DNA of 64,000 nucleotides. It comes from Pontiellaceae bacterium (GTDB lineage Bacteria; Verrucomicrobiota; Kiritimatiellia; Kiritimatiellales; Pontiellaceae). Positions 45,149 through 54,084 of this stretch are shown here, piece after piece. The stretch lies in the NCBI GenBank assembly GCA_016937945.1, contig JAFGVP010000013.1, positions 1-64,000 of the forward strand. Direction: 5' to 3'. The notes under the pieces were generated by a model. The model did not search any database. It was given only the letters and a program-made list of their open reading frames with translations, and had not been told where the DNA came from. Position 1 is the stretch's first letter. Every line of letters begins with the position of its first letter. A program made the translations under genes and the position numbers.

Positions 45149-46329
45149 GGGTATTCAATCGTGACGGTTGGTGGTTTAGCGGTCTGGAACCAGCCGATTC
45201 GCTGTGGCTGACCGGGTGAAGGAACGGAAAGTTGTATGCGGGGTGGAAGTCGGCCCGGCGACGGCGATGCGGCTTGAACAGAATGGTAAAGATCAAATGC
45301 GCCGGAGTCCTGCGGCCAGTCAATTTTGAGGATAAGTTCCGATTGGTCGATGATGCCGGTGTTGATGATTTCCAGCTCCATGGTGGTGGAGCTTACGGGG
45401 ACCGCACGGCATATGATCGTTCCGGTTGGTTGTTCGCCGCGCTGCAGCCTGGTCAGCTCCGGTCGCGGAAGGCAGAGCCGGTCGCCTTCGACCGGGAGCC
45501 TGAACCAGATGACGCCTTCGGAATGTTTCTGCAAGTGAATCATCTTCTGCAGATAAAGAAGATCAGCAGGGTCGGCCGCAATTCGCTTCCTGATCGTATT
45601 CTCGCGTCGGCCCGGTCCCTCTGCGGTCAGGAATAGAAAACGGCCGTTTTCAGTATCAAAATTAAGTTCGTACGCATAGCAGGGCAGTGCAACGCGGTAT
45701 GGTCGCTTCAGTGCTTCCGCCTTCCGGATGGCGCGCTCGGCAATCTTTCGATTGAGCAGTTCCGCCTTTTCGTCAAGTTGATCCGGCACATCGAGCCCAT
45801 GCACCTGCAGTACAAACGAATCGACGGCCTCCGCCAGCGGACGGAAGGTTCGGTTGTCCAGATGGCAGGGGAGTACCGTGATGGAGAGACGCAGGTTTGC
45901 CCATGTTTTGCGATAGTCCGATACCAGTTTCAGATAGTCCGGCAGCATCCGTTCCGGGCAGTCTAGATCGAACTGTATTTCAGAGATCCGGCACGGGTTG
46001 TCGTCTCGCATCAGTGACTGCGTTATCCGGTTCAGTTCCTTTTCAATGTCTTCGCGCCGGAAAGCCTTCAGAGGAATGCGAATGACCGGGATAATGCCGT
46101 GTCCGCTGTTCGCAAGTTTATTCCACGGAATGTCGACCATTCGGCTTTCACCTGTTGCCGGAATGACCGACGCAACGGGGTAGAGCGTGGTCGGCGCTTC
46201 GCCGTAAACCGCCTGCTGTACGTTGGTTGACCAGGCCTGCTGCCAGACATAATAGCGATCCATGTTCCGATCCGAAAACGACATCAGCGGAAGCAGTAAC
46301 AGGCAGAGAATGGCGGCGGAAAACTTCAT
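45145..46329 (-). CDS. DUF3142-like secreted protein
   Basis: A 394-residue protein. ATG 46329 (MKFSAAILCLLLLPLMSFS) gives a clean signal peptide; 12 upstream codons in the open frame are ignored. The block ISEIQFDLDCPERMLPDYLK, with LSITVLPCHL and later FVLQVHGLDVPD, follows the pattern of DUF3142 proteins, which look like TIM-barrel sugar-active enzymes but are uncharacterised. The last third is a predicted beta-rich domain. It is the first gene of a two-gene minus-strand unit with the helical-repeat protein. Confidence 0.75.
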   Translation of the reverse strand: MKFSAAILCLLLLPLMSFSDRNMDRYYVWQQAWSTNVQQAVYGEAPTTLYPVASVIPATGESRMVDIPWNKLANSGHGIIPVIRIPLKAFRREDIEKELNRITQSLMRDDNPCRISEIQFDLDCPERMLPDYLKLVSDYRKTWANLRLSITVLPCHLDNRTFRPLAEAVDSFVLQVHGLDVPDQLDEKAELLNRKIAERAIRKAEALKRPYRVALPCYAYELNFDTENGRFLFLTAEGPGRRENTIRKRIAADPADLLYLQKMIHLQKHSEGVIWFRLPVEGDRLCLPRPELTRLQRGEQPTGTIICRAVPVSSTTMELEIINTGIIDQSELILKIDWPQDSGAFDLYHSVQAASPSPGRLPPRIQLSVPSPGQPQRIGWFQTAKPPTVTIEYP

Positions 46330-46464
46330 TTGCTGCAGTGTAATTTGACGCGTGGAGACTGGCAAAACAAATGCCTTCGAGATCTGTCCAATTCAAAACA
46401 TCGATAAAAACTTGCGATTTTGATGTGTACGATGGAAGTTATCCGGATCAAACAGGGGGGAGTT

Positions 46465-46782
46465 ATGGAAATTCTTGCGACGTTCGCGATCCAGATACCG
46501 ATGTTTCTTGCCATATTGTTTTTGGTGGCTGCGGCCATTACCAAAGCAGGTAAGGAACGGGGGGCGGTTCTTGTTATCATGGGCGCGGTTGGACTGCTGC
46601 TGTTGGCGGTTATCAGTCCCGTAATCTACATGACGATCATTCCTAAACTGATTGAGAGCGGAAACGTCGAAAGTGTAAGAGCCGTTCATACCACGGTTTC
46701 CGTGGTCATTAATATCTTCTGGGCGATTGCTGTATCAATGATTGCGCTGGGTACGCTGATTCGTCCGACCGCAGGGAAATAG
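46465..46782 (+). CDS. Small three-helix membrane protein
   Basis: A 105-residue protein starting at ATG 46465 (MEILATFAIQIPMFLAILFL), where GGGGGGAG gives a better ribosome site than the ATG 15 codons upstream. Three hydrophobic stretches are seen, at about 4-26, 34-58 and 75-97. The loop KLIESGNVESVRAVHTTVS is the only soluble part. No family is recognised. It ends 8 bases before truA and is probably cotranscribed with it. Confidence 0.8.
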   Translation: MEILATFAIQIPMFLAILFLVAAAITKAGKERGAVLVIMGAVGLLLLAVISPVIYMTIIPKLIESGNVESVRAVHTTVSVVINIFWAIAVSMIALGTLIRPTAGK

Positions 46783-46790
46783 CCTGAACG

Positions 46791-47534
46791 ATGTCTACAC
46801 GTTACAAAATCAAGGTGGCCTATGACGGTACCAACTATTCCGGATGGCAGGTTCAGCCGCATCATCGCACGGTACAGGGGGAAATTGAACGACTGCTGGC
46901 CGAGATGACCTGTCAGAAGCATGTGCGCGTCGAGTCGTCGGGCCGGACCGATGCCGGAGTTCATGCGCGTGCGCAGGTTGCACATTTTGACCTTAAAAAG
47001 CCGGTGGACCCGAAATATTTCATGCGCGGGCTCAATGCCCAGCTGGACCGGGATATCCGCGTGATGAGTTTTGAACAGGTTTCTCCCGATTTTCATGCCC
47101 GGTTCAGTGCGGTCGGCAAGGAATACCGCTATTTTATCTACAATGGTCTGCTGGTGCCGCCGGAAAAGCGGTTGTATCGTTTGCAGGAAGGTCGCCGGCT
47201 TGATGTCGACCGTATGCGGCAGGCCGCCGCGCTGCTGACCGGAGAACATGATTTCGCGCCGTTTTCAGCTAATCCCAAGCGGGAACTGGACGGCACGGTA
47301 CGAACGATCCACTCCTTTAATATCCGCCGGCATGGCGCTGATATCACGTTGGAAGTCCAGGGCAACGGCTTTCTCTATAAGATGGTACGCAGTCTGGCCG
47401 GTTTCCTGATTGAGGTCGGGATGGGCCGCAGAGAGCCGGAATTTGTTCACGACATCTTTGCCCACGGAAAGCGTACCGCCGTCGTCCCCACCGCCCAGCC
47501 GCAGGGGCTCTTTCTTTGGAAGGTCTTTTATTAG
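46791..47534 (+). CDS. truA: tRNA pseudouridine synthase A
   Basis: A 247-residue enzyme that makes pseudouridine at positions 38-40 of the tRNA anticodon arm. The catalytic block is SSGRTDAGVHA with Asp54; other family text includes YDGTNYSGWQVQP, RGLNAQLD and FSAVGKEYRYFIYNG, and the C-terminal GNGFLYKMVRSLAGFLIEVG. The length is normal. It lies 8 bases after the small membrane protein gene. Confidence 0.97.
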   Translation: MSTRYKIKVAYDGTNYSGWQVQPHHRTVQGEIERLLAEMTCQKHVRVESSGRTDAGVHARAQVAHFDLKKPVDPKYFMRGLNAQLDRDIRVMSFEQVSPDFHARFSAVGKEYRYFIYNGLLVPPEKRLYRLQEGRRLDVDRMRQAAALLTGEHDFAPFSANPKRELDGTVRTIHSFNIRRHGADITLEVQGNGFLYKMVRSLAGFLIEVGMGRREPEFVHDIFAHGKRTAVVPTAQPQGLFLWKVFY

Positions 47535-47644
47535 CCTCTGCCGCAGTCCATTAGAATTCTGTTAAAGAGAGTTTGCGGCTTGTCGTGGCACATCCTGTGC
47601 ATTATCTCACCCTGAAACTTTCGAATAAATGGGGGTTCGATGGG

Positions 47645-49741
47645 ATGATGAATAACGGGGATGAAGGGGTGTCGGCAGGGCATGTGGATTATGACACATG
47701 TGATTTGTCAGGTTTTGTGTCTCACCGGAACTTTCTCGATGTAAAAACCACGGTAGGGGATGCCAGTGAGATTTTTCAGAGAGAAGAGTGCAATTATCTG
47801 GCGGTTGTGGATCAGGGCGCGGTCGTCGGAGTGTGTCCGCTTAATATTCTGAGCAGTCTGTGGGCGAATCGATTTGGACACGCTTTGTATGATCGCGACC
47901 CGATTGTCCGCCACATGGAGCATCGGGTGCAGATGTTGCATCAGGGGGTGCGCCTTCGCGATGCGCTTCAGACCTTTTTTTCTCAGCCGATTCATGACCT
48001 GAATCAGGATGCCATCCTGGTGGATGAAGAGGGGCACTACCTGGGCAATATTGAGGCCCGTCAGATTGTATCTCTCCAGCAGGGGCTGTTGGATATGCAG
48101 TTGCAGAAAACGCGGCAGATGGCGGAAAATATGGCGGATATGAACCGGCAACTCAAGCAGGCCAACCGCGCAGCGCTGAAAGCCAGCGAGGCGAAAAGCA
48201 GTTTTCTTGCAAATATGAGCCACGAAATCCGCACGCCCATGAACGGTATCATGGGCATGAGTCAACTGCTTCGATCGACCCAGCTTGATGCAACGCAGCA
48301 GGAGTATATCGATGACATCTGTGATTCATCCCAGGCGCTCCTGAGCATCATCAACGACATTCTTGATCTGTCCAAGGTGGAGTCTTCAAACTTCGAGTTG
48401 GAGGCCGTCACGATTGATCTGCGCGATCTGCTCCGATCACTTTGCCGTCTGTTTGCGGTCAATGCGTCTGAGCGAGGGTTGGAACTGGCCTGCATGATCG
48501 ATCCATCGCTTCCGGAGAGGATCATCGGCGATTCCACCCGAATCCGTCAGGTGCTGGTGAATCTGCTTTCGAATGCCATCAAGTTTACAACGCAGGGGCA
48601 CGTATTGTTGATGGTCGGTTATACACCGGGAAAATCCGGCGGCAAAAACGAGATATGCTTTCATGTGGAGGATACCGGAGTCGGCATGGAGGCCTCCTCC
48701 CTTGAACATATTTTCAATCCCTTTGTACAGGCGGATGTTTCCACCACGAGAAAGTTTGGAGGGACCGGTCTGGGCTTGACGATTTCCCGGAGACTGGCCC
48801 GGGCCATGGGCGGGGATCTTCGAGTGCAGAGTGAAAAGGGCGTTGGATCAACCTTTCTTTTTACGGCACAGGTTGCGGTTCCGAACGAAACGGTTCTGCC
48901 TGTGGTTCAGTTCCGTGGGCGGAAACGCATCCTTGTGGTATGCCCTTCAATGCTGACCGGCAGGACCATCCGACACCTGACGGATAGCCTCGGCATTGAG
49001 GCGGTTGTAACAAGGAGTCCTCGGGAAGCCATCAAACATTTGCAGGTAACAGAACCCTCTTTTGACGGAATCGTTATCGATTCACACATAAAAGAGTCGG
49101 ACTTCAGTCGTCTTAGCCGGATGGTCCGGATACACAGTCAGGCTGCTCCGATTCAGTTGATTACCTTGTGCGGTATGGGGCAGGAGGTGCCCGGTTTCAT
49201 TCTGAGCGGCGGTTTTACCGCTGTATTGAGAAAGCCGCTGTTTGTTCCGGATTTGGTAACCGCACTCTCTGAAGGCAGACTTCCGGATTATTCCTCGGTG
49301 CAGGCCGAATCCTCAGTCGGTCAGTGTGAGTCAAATCATATATTCGGGCGTCGGGCGCTTCTCGCCGAGGATAATATTGTCAATCAGCGGGTCATGATGC
49401 GAATGCTCGAAAAACTGGGGATGGAGGTCGTCGTTGTTCCCGATGGAAGTCAGGCGGTAAAGGCGTTTGAGACTTCGGCATTTGACGTGGTACTCATGGA
49501 TGCCCAAATGCCCGTAATGGACGGAATTGAGGCCGGAATGTCAATTCGCCGATTCCCCGGTGGAAACGAGACACCGATTGTTGTCGTTACTGCCAATGCT
49601 ATGAAAGGAGAGCGAGAACGGTTTCTTGCCCTCGGCTTTGATGACTATATTTCCAAGCCGGTCAATGCGGATGTGCTTAAGGATGTTTTGAACCGGCTGT
49701 TCTCGATCGATAGCTCATACCCTGCCCGTTTTGCTGTTTAG
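47645..49741 (+). CDS. Hybrid sensor histidine kinase with CBS-like input
   Basis: About 698 residues from ATG 47645; an upstream TTG in frame is less likely. Residues 10-150 resemble a pair of CBS domains (DASEIFQREECNYLAVVDQG, AILVDEEGHYLGNIEAR), suggesting a cytoplasmic nucleotide sensor, as there are no membrane helices. A coiled coil leads to the HisKA domain (SHEIRTPMNG, His193), then the HATPase domain (NAIKFTTQ, DTGVGM, FGGTGLGL). Two receiver-like domains follow: the first lacks the usual acidic pair (ILVVCPS) but keeps GIVIDSH; the second is complete (LLAEDN, LMDAQMPVMDG with Asp619, VTANA, KPVN). No partner regulator is adjacent. Confidence 0.9.
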   Translation: MMNNGDEGVSAGHVDYDTCDLSGFVSHRNFLDVKTTVGDASEIFQREECNYLAVVDQGAVVGVCPLNILSSLWANRFGHALYDRDPIVRHMEHRVQMLHQGVRLRDALQTFFSQPIHDLNQDAILVDEEGHYLGNIEARQIVSLQQGLLDMQLQKTRQMAENMADMNRQLKQANRAALKASEAKSSFLANMSHEIRTPMNGIMGMSQLLRSTQLDATQQEYIDDICDSSQALLSIINDILDLSKVESSNFELEAVTIDLRDLLRSLCRLFAVNASERGLELACMIDPSLPERIIGDSTRIRQVLVNLLSNAIKFTTQGHVLLMVGYTPGKSGGKNEICFHVEDTGVGMEASSLEHIFNPFVQADVSTTRKFGGTGLGLTISRRLARAMGGDLRVQSEKGVGSTFLFTAQVAVPNETVLPVVQFRGRKRILVVCPSMLTGRTIRHLTDSLGIEAVVTRSPREAIKHLQVTEPSFDGIVIDSHIKESDFSRLSRMVRIHSQAAPIQLITLCGMGQEVPGFILSGGFTAVLRKPLFVPDLVTALSEGRLPDYSSVQAESSVGQCESNHIFGRRALLAEDNIVNQRVMMRMLEKLGMEVVVVPDGSQAVKAFETSAFDVVLMDAQMPVMDGIEAGMSIRRFPGGNETPIVVVTANAMKGERERFLALGFDDYISKPVNADVLKDVLNRLFSIDSSYPARFAV

Positions 49742-49982
49742 CCGATAAAGGAGCCCGGTTTTTCTGTCTTCTGTCCGTTTGCTGATTCGGTCCGGTTGTC
49801 GTGTGCCGCCTCTTGAATCTTCTGCATTAACTGGTTGCATCTCTGAAACATCGGCGTATACATGCCCGTTCGTTTTGCGGAACCACGATTTTTGAGTTCC
49901 GTTCATTCGGGGTCGATTTCTTGCGATGGGCGCGGGGAGCATGGCTTCGATTAATTGCAGCCATGTGCTGAGCAAGGATATC
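49742..49982. other. Leader of the helicase gene
   Basis: Contains no convincing gene. A 41-codon minus-strand frame (49863-49740) lacks a ribosome site. Long leaders are common before DEAD-box helicase genes in other bacteria, but no clear structured element was recognised here. Confidence 0.3.
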
Positions 49983-51662
49983 ATGACATTCAATGATCTG
50001 GGGCTGAGCCCCGAAACACTTAAATCCATTCAATCCCTTGGATTCGAAACACCGACCCCGATTCAGGCGCAGGCGATTCCCGTACTGCTCACCGGCGAGC
50101 GGGATTTTGTCGGTCTGGCTTCGACGGGAACCGGTAAAACAGCCGCCTTCGGCCTGCCGCTGCTGGAACGGGTCGACCCGTCCATCGAAGCGCCGCAGGC
50201 GATTGTGCTCAGCCCGACCCGCGAACTGTGCCTTCAGATTGCCGACGACCTGCGCAAGTTTTCGCGTCATCGTTCCGGTCTACGGATTACCGCTGTTTAT
50301 GGAGGCTCCAACATTGTCACGCAGATCCGCGAACTGAAGCAGGGTGCGCAGGTGATTGTGGCTACACCCGGACGTCTTCTCGATCTGATCGAGCGCCGGG
50401 CCGCCCGGTTGGATCAGGTTTCGATGGTGGTGCTCGACGAAGCCGACGAAATGCTCAACATGGGCTTTAAGGATGAACTCGATGCCATTCTGGAAAAGGC
50501 TCCGGAGCAGCGCGTGACCTGGCTCTTTTCCGCCACCATGGCCAAGGGCGTGGCCCGCATTGCCCAGAACTATCAGCACGATCCCGTTGAAATCTCCGTG
50601 GGCGGACGCAACGAATCCGCCGCCAATATTGAGCACTACTGTTTCATGGTTCATGAAAAGGATCGTTATACCGCCCTGAAACGGATTCTGGACTACCTGC
50701 CGGAAATCTATGGCCTCGTATTCTGCCGGACCCGTGCCGAAACGCAGCAGGTGGCCGAAAAGCTGATGGCTGACGGCTATTCCGCCGATGCCCTCCACGG
50801 CGATCTGTCGCAGGCGCAGCGCGATTATGTCATGCGCAAGTTCCGTCAGCGGACCGTGCAGGTGCTGGTGGCGACCGATGTGGCGGCGCGCGGTATTGAC
50901 GTTGATGACATCACGCACGTAGTCCACTACAAGCTCTCCGACGAAGTGGCGGCTTACACGCACCGCTCCGGTCGTACGGCGCGCGCCGGTAAATCCGGCG
51001 TTTCAATTGCGCTGATCAATATGCATGAGCGCCGCCGCATTGCCGAGCTTGAGCGCCGGAACAATATTCAGATTAAGCTGGAAAAAGTGCCCGATGCCCG
51101 CGCCATCTGCGAAAACCAGCTGCTCGCACTGATTCATCGCGTGGTTGAGGTTGAGGTGAACGAAGAAGAGATTCGCGATTATCTGCCGCCGGCCTACGAA
51201 GCACTCTGCCATCTCGACAAGAAAGAGATCATCAAACGCTTTGTTGCCGTCGAGTTTAACCATTTCCTCGACTACTACCGCGACGCCGAAGACATCAACG
51301 CCAAGTCCAAGCCGCCGCGCCGCGAACACCAGCCCGGTCAGCAGCGTTCGGATAACGCCAAGCGCAACCGCCGGATGCAGGCGTACGACACCAAGCGTTT
51401 TTCCGTGAATGTCGGCCGTGTTCACAAAGTGAACGCCGGTGCAATCGTCCGGCTCGTCTGCGAAAACTGCAACCTGAAATCCAACCAGATCGGCGCCATC
51501 GATCTCGGTCGCGACACCTCGTTCTTTGAAGTCTCGAAAGAGGCCGCCGGCGCTATTCGTTCCGGCATGAACAACCTTACGCTGGACGGTCGCAAAGTGA
51601 GCATCCGTTCTGCTTCCGGCGAGGGCCGCAAGCCGCAGCCGCGCCGTCGCCCGCGGGATTAG
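49983..51662 (+). CDS. DEAD-box RNA helicase with DbpA-type RNA-binding domain
   Basis: A 559-residue ATP-dependent RNA helicase. The start is ATG 49983 (MTFNDLGLSPETLKSIQSLG) with AAGGA upstream. Motifs in order: Q motif FETPTPIQAQ, Walker A TGTGKT (residues 48-53), PTREL, DEAD (152-155), SAT, RGIDVDD and HRSGRTARAGKSG. After a basic linker (PPRREHQPGQQRSDNAKRNR), residues about 475-545 form a DbpA-type domain (FSVNVGRVHKVNAGAIVRLV), and a basic tail ends the protein. This places it in the DeaD/DbpA group, acting in ribosome assembly or cold adaptation; which of the two cannot be told. Confidence 0.95.
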   Translation: MTFNDLGLSPETLKSIQSLGFETPTPIQAQAIPVLLTGERDFVGLASTGTGKTAAFGLPLLERVDPSIEAPQAIVLSPTRELCLQIADDLRKFSRHRSGLRITAVYGGSNIVTQIRELKQGAQVIVATPGRLLDLIERRAARLDQVSMVVLDEADEMLNMGFKDELDAILEKAPEQRVTWLFSATMAKGVARIAQNYQHDPVEISVGGRNESAANIEHYCFMVHEKDRYTALKRILDYLPEIYGLVFCRTRAETQQVAEKLMADGYSADALHGDLSQAQRDYVMRKFRQRTVQVLVATDVAARGIDVDDITHVVHYKLSDEVAAYTHRSGRTARAGKSGVSIALINMHERRRIAELERRNNIQIKLEKVPDARAICENQLLALIHRVVEVEVNEEEIRDYLPPAYEALCHLDKKEIIKRFVAVEFNHFLDYYRDAEDINAKSKPPRREHQPGQQRSDNAKRNRRMQAYDTKRFSVNVGRVHKVNAGAIVRLVCENCNLKSNQIGAIDLGRDTSFFEVSKEAAGAIRSGMNNLTLDGRKVSIRSASGEGRKPQPRRRPRD

Positions 51663-51666
51663 GTTG

Positions 51667-51699
51667 AGGTAGGGACGGCTCGCTGAGCCGTCCGCACCT
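51667..51699. terminator. Hairpin between converging genes
   Basis: Stem GGACGGCT / AGCCGTCC (51673-51693, loop CGCTG), extended outward by AGGT / ACCT. It lies between the helicase gene and the minus-strand membrane gene. There is no T run, so it could be a two-way terminator or a REP-like element. Confidence 0.5.
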
Positions 51700-51728
51700 G
51701 TAAATGTAGTGCTTTCGGCGAATCAGCG

Positions 51729-52262
51729 CTACCGTTCGCTTTCTTTCGGGCGTTTTCGGGCCGGGTCGGCCAGCCGCATCGCCAGGAGCCAGAGCCCGAT
51801 AAACGGCAATGCGCCGACGGGGAATAGAATGAACGAGAGGCCCATCAATTCCCATGAAGGTTCAACGTCGAGCATGCGAAGCGGGCAGCTGAGCAGCCCC
51901 GCCAGCAGCATTTTCCAGATTCGGTTTTTCCATGTCGGAGCCAGATAGGCATAGGCGAATGCCGGGATGATAAGGATGGCATTCAGTAAAATGAATGGAT
52001 CGAAACGCAGTGCTGGAGCGTTGGTTCCTTCAATGAACGGTTTCAACGGCATAAGCTGAAGTGCGCCACCGAGAATAATTCCCGGAAGAAATGCCGGAAG
52101 ATTCCAGCCTTTTCGGCGGACGATGCAGACGGTTGCGGCGAGGCTCATCCCGAACGCGGCGCCGCGCAATCCCAAGTCGGACGGAGACATTACTCCGCTA
52201 CAGAATCCGGCCACGGCGCCGGATAAAAGCATGAGCATGAGGGTTTTCTGTTCCGGTTTCAT
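51729..52262 (-). CDS. Membrane protein, paralogue 2 of radical SAM unit
   Basis: A 177-residue protein with five or six hydrophobic stretches. It aligns by eye with the preceding gene product: AVAGFCSGV with TVAGYFSGS, LGLRGAAFGMSLAATV with FGVRGAVFGCMLTLTV, VRRKGWN with IRREGWS, IPAFAYAYLAP with IPAYAYAYGHS, and LWLLAMRLADP with LWLLAMGLTDP. So the two come from a tandem duplication. No known family is recognised. The ATG overlaps the previous stop by 4 bases; it is the last gene of a tightly packed five-gene unit. Confidence 0.85.
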   Translation of the reverse strand: MKPEQKTLMLMLLSGAVAGFCSGVMSPSDLGLRGAAFGMSLAATVCIVRRKGWNLPAFLPGIILGGALQLMPLKPFIEGTNAPALRFDPFILLNAILIIPAFAYAYLAPTWKNRIWKMLLAGLLSCPLRMLDVEPSWELMGLSFILFPVGALPFIGLWLLAMRLADPARKRPKESER

Positions 52263-52780
52263 ACGGCCACCTTTGTTTTTCTTTTGAATCGGGTCCAGTG
52301 GATAAATCGCGGATCAGTCAGCCCCATAGCCAGCAGCCACAGGATCAGAAAGATGACGGTCCCTCGTGCGTAATAATCGAGAAATATACCGCGGTTAATG
52401 CCGCCGATCCTTAGAGCAGTACTGACGACTCCGGCGGTCAGCAAAAGGGGGAGGCGTAAAGCGATATTGGAATGTCCGTATGCATAGGCATAGGCAGGAA
52501 TAGCAAAGATTGCGACCATCATGGTGTTAACAGCTGGAGCGGTCTCTTCGACGGGGGCAAATTGATCGTAGCTTAGAAGGAGCAGGCTGAGCGCCGGACC
52601 CATTAGAAACGCGTGCCATGACCATCCTTCGCGGCGGATCCATAGAACGGTAAGAGTCAGCATGCATCCGAACACCGCCCCGCGGACGCCGAAATATGCA
52701 GGCCAGTCCGAGCCGCTGAAATAGCCGGCAACGGTTCCTAGAGTGATCATGGTGTAGGCGTTGCGCAATATCCGGTTCAT
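52259..52780 (-). CDS. Membrane protein, paralogue 1 of radical SAM unit
   Basis: A 173-residue membrane protein with about six hydrophobic segments, a basic tail (WTRFKRKTKVAV) and no recognised family. It is the sister of the next gene (see that entry). The start MNRILRNAYTMITLGTVAGY overlaps the radical SAM stop by 4 bases. Two small paralogous membrane proteins could pair into one channel or exporter for a product of the upstream enzymes; this is inference from gene order only. Confidence 0.85.
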   Translation of the reverse strand: MNRILRNAYTMITLGTVAGYFSGSDWPAYFGVRGAVFGCMLTLTVLWIRREGWSWHAFLMGPALSLLLLSYDQFAPVEETAPAVNTMMVAIFAIPAYAYAYGHSNIALRLPLLLTAGVVSTALRIGGINRGIFLDYYARGTVIFLILWLLAMGLTDPRFIHWTRFKRKTKVAV

Positions 52781-54084
52781 ACTGGTTCCTTTTGCTCATT
52801 CTGCCCGCAGACCATGGCAAAGTAGCCGGGAAGGGGTTCTGATCCGGCGGTGCGGCAGATCTGCTCGCTGGTTTTCTCTGAAAGGGGAAAGCCTTCCGCG
52901 GCGTGCTCGTTGACGAGGGCGTGGTGTTTCTGGATAAAACAGTCGCAGCGCGGATTATCCCCCATGGCTAGATTCATTTTTTTCCAGATAGTTGCGAGCG
53001 GGGTGTTTTTTACGCTGCCGAATCCCAACGGCGTGAAGTCGCACGGGCAGACCGTTCCGTCTGGCTGGATGTACAAATGCTGGGTTCCGGCGCCGCATCC
53101 GAATATTTCAGGACTCTCAATCTGGTTGAAGGCACAGACCTTGGGCGGTTTTTGTCCGCGATTGGTCCGGATGTGAAAGTCGCGCAGCGTCCGGATTCGT
53201 TCGGGATTCAGCAGGGTGTTTTCATCGGCGCCGGCCAGTTCGCCGCAGGGCATCGGTTCCACGATCCGATATTCATGGATGCCGAGTTTACGGCCGAGCG
53301 CATATACGCGTTCATACATCTTCGAGTCGATAAAGCTTCGGGTGGCGACGCTGCTGATCAGGGTGTAAAATCCGGCATTTTTAGAATAGCGGACGGTTTC
53401 AAGTGCCTCGCCGAAGGTTCCTTTTCTGCCGCGCATCCGGTCGTGCTCTTCCGCGTTGTCAAAATCGAGACTGACACAGCATGCCCAGAGTCCTGCGGTA
53501 TTCAGGATGTTCATCTTTTCTTTGGTAAATCCGGCGCCGGACGTGAATAGAATCGTATTCATACCGAGCCGTTTTGCTTCGGATACCAGTTCCGGGAGAT
53601 CCGTGCGTTCAAGCGGTTCGCCTCCGGTAAATCCGACCAGACTGGTGCCGAGTTCCTGCAACTGACGCAGGGTGTCGAGCCATTGGCCGGTTGTCAGTTC
53701 ACTTTCAAGATTGCGCTGGGCGCTGCAGTGGCTGCAACGGCATGGACATTTTGAGGTGACGGCAATGAACGCGGAAACCGGGCTCAGGTGACGCCCTGAA
53801 AACAGGTTGTCAAACATCCGCTCATAGGCCGGGCCGGGAAAGGGCGGCATGAAGGAGTTGAGCACCCATTGCCCGTTGTGGCGGGTGAACATTTCGCCAT
53901 CGAGCCACCGGCGTACAAATTTCAGCGCGTGTCCGCGGCGGCCTCGTCCCTTTAGATCGTCGTACACCGGATCCGGGATGCGCCGGACGCCGTTGGCCCT
54001 GAGTCTGGCCAGCGAATGCAACGGCTTGGCCGTGATGCGCGGGTCGAGCATCATGCAGGCAATCTGGAAGGTCTGCTTATTCAT
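52777..54084 (-). CDS. Radical SAM/SPASM-type protein
   Basis: A 435-residue enzyme. The radical SAM cluster site is Cys113-PCR-Cys117-SH-Cys120 in SKCPCRCSHC, followed by GFTGGEPLER (about 151-160). The C-terminal part has the cysteine pattern of a SPASM domain: CAFNQIESPEIFGCGAG, VCPCDF and NPRCDCFIQKH. It has an unusual N-terminal extension of about 110 residues (FQIACMMLDPRITAKPL, ALKFVRRWLDGEMF) before the barrel. SPASM enzymes mainly modify peptides or proteins, including sulfatase and RiPP maturation. It overlaps both neighbours by 4 bases, so a function together with the methyltransferase and tiny peptide is likely. Confidence 0.9.
   Translation of the reverse strand: MNKQTFQIACMMLDPRITAKPLHSLARLRANGVRRIPDPVYDDLKGRGRRGHALKFVRRWLDGEMFTRHNGQWVLNSFMPPFPGPAYERMFDNLFSGRHLSPVSAFIAVTSKCPCRCSHCSAQRNLESELTTGQWLDTLRQLQELGTSLVGFTGGEPLERTDLPELVSEAKRLGMNTILFTSGAGFTKEKMNILNTAGLWACCVSLDFDNAEEHDRMRGRKGTFGEALETVRYSKNAGFYTLISSVATRSFIDSKMYERVYALGRKLGIHEYRIVEPMPCGELAGADENTLLNPERIRTLRDFHIRTNRGQKPPKVCAFNQIESPEIFGCGAGTQHLYIQPDGTVCPCDFTPLGFGSVKNTPLATIWKKMNLAMGDNPRCDCFIQKHHALVNEHAAEGFPLSEKTSEQICRTAGSEPLPGYFAMVCGQNEQKEPV

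Noticed and set aside
49740-49863. 41-codon minus-strand frame starting MYTPMFQRCNQLMQK
   Set aside because: No ribosome site and it lies in the leader of the helicase gene; not supportable alone.
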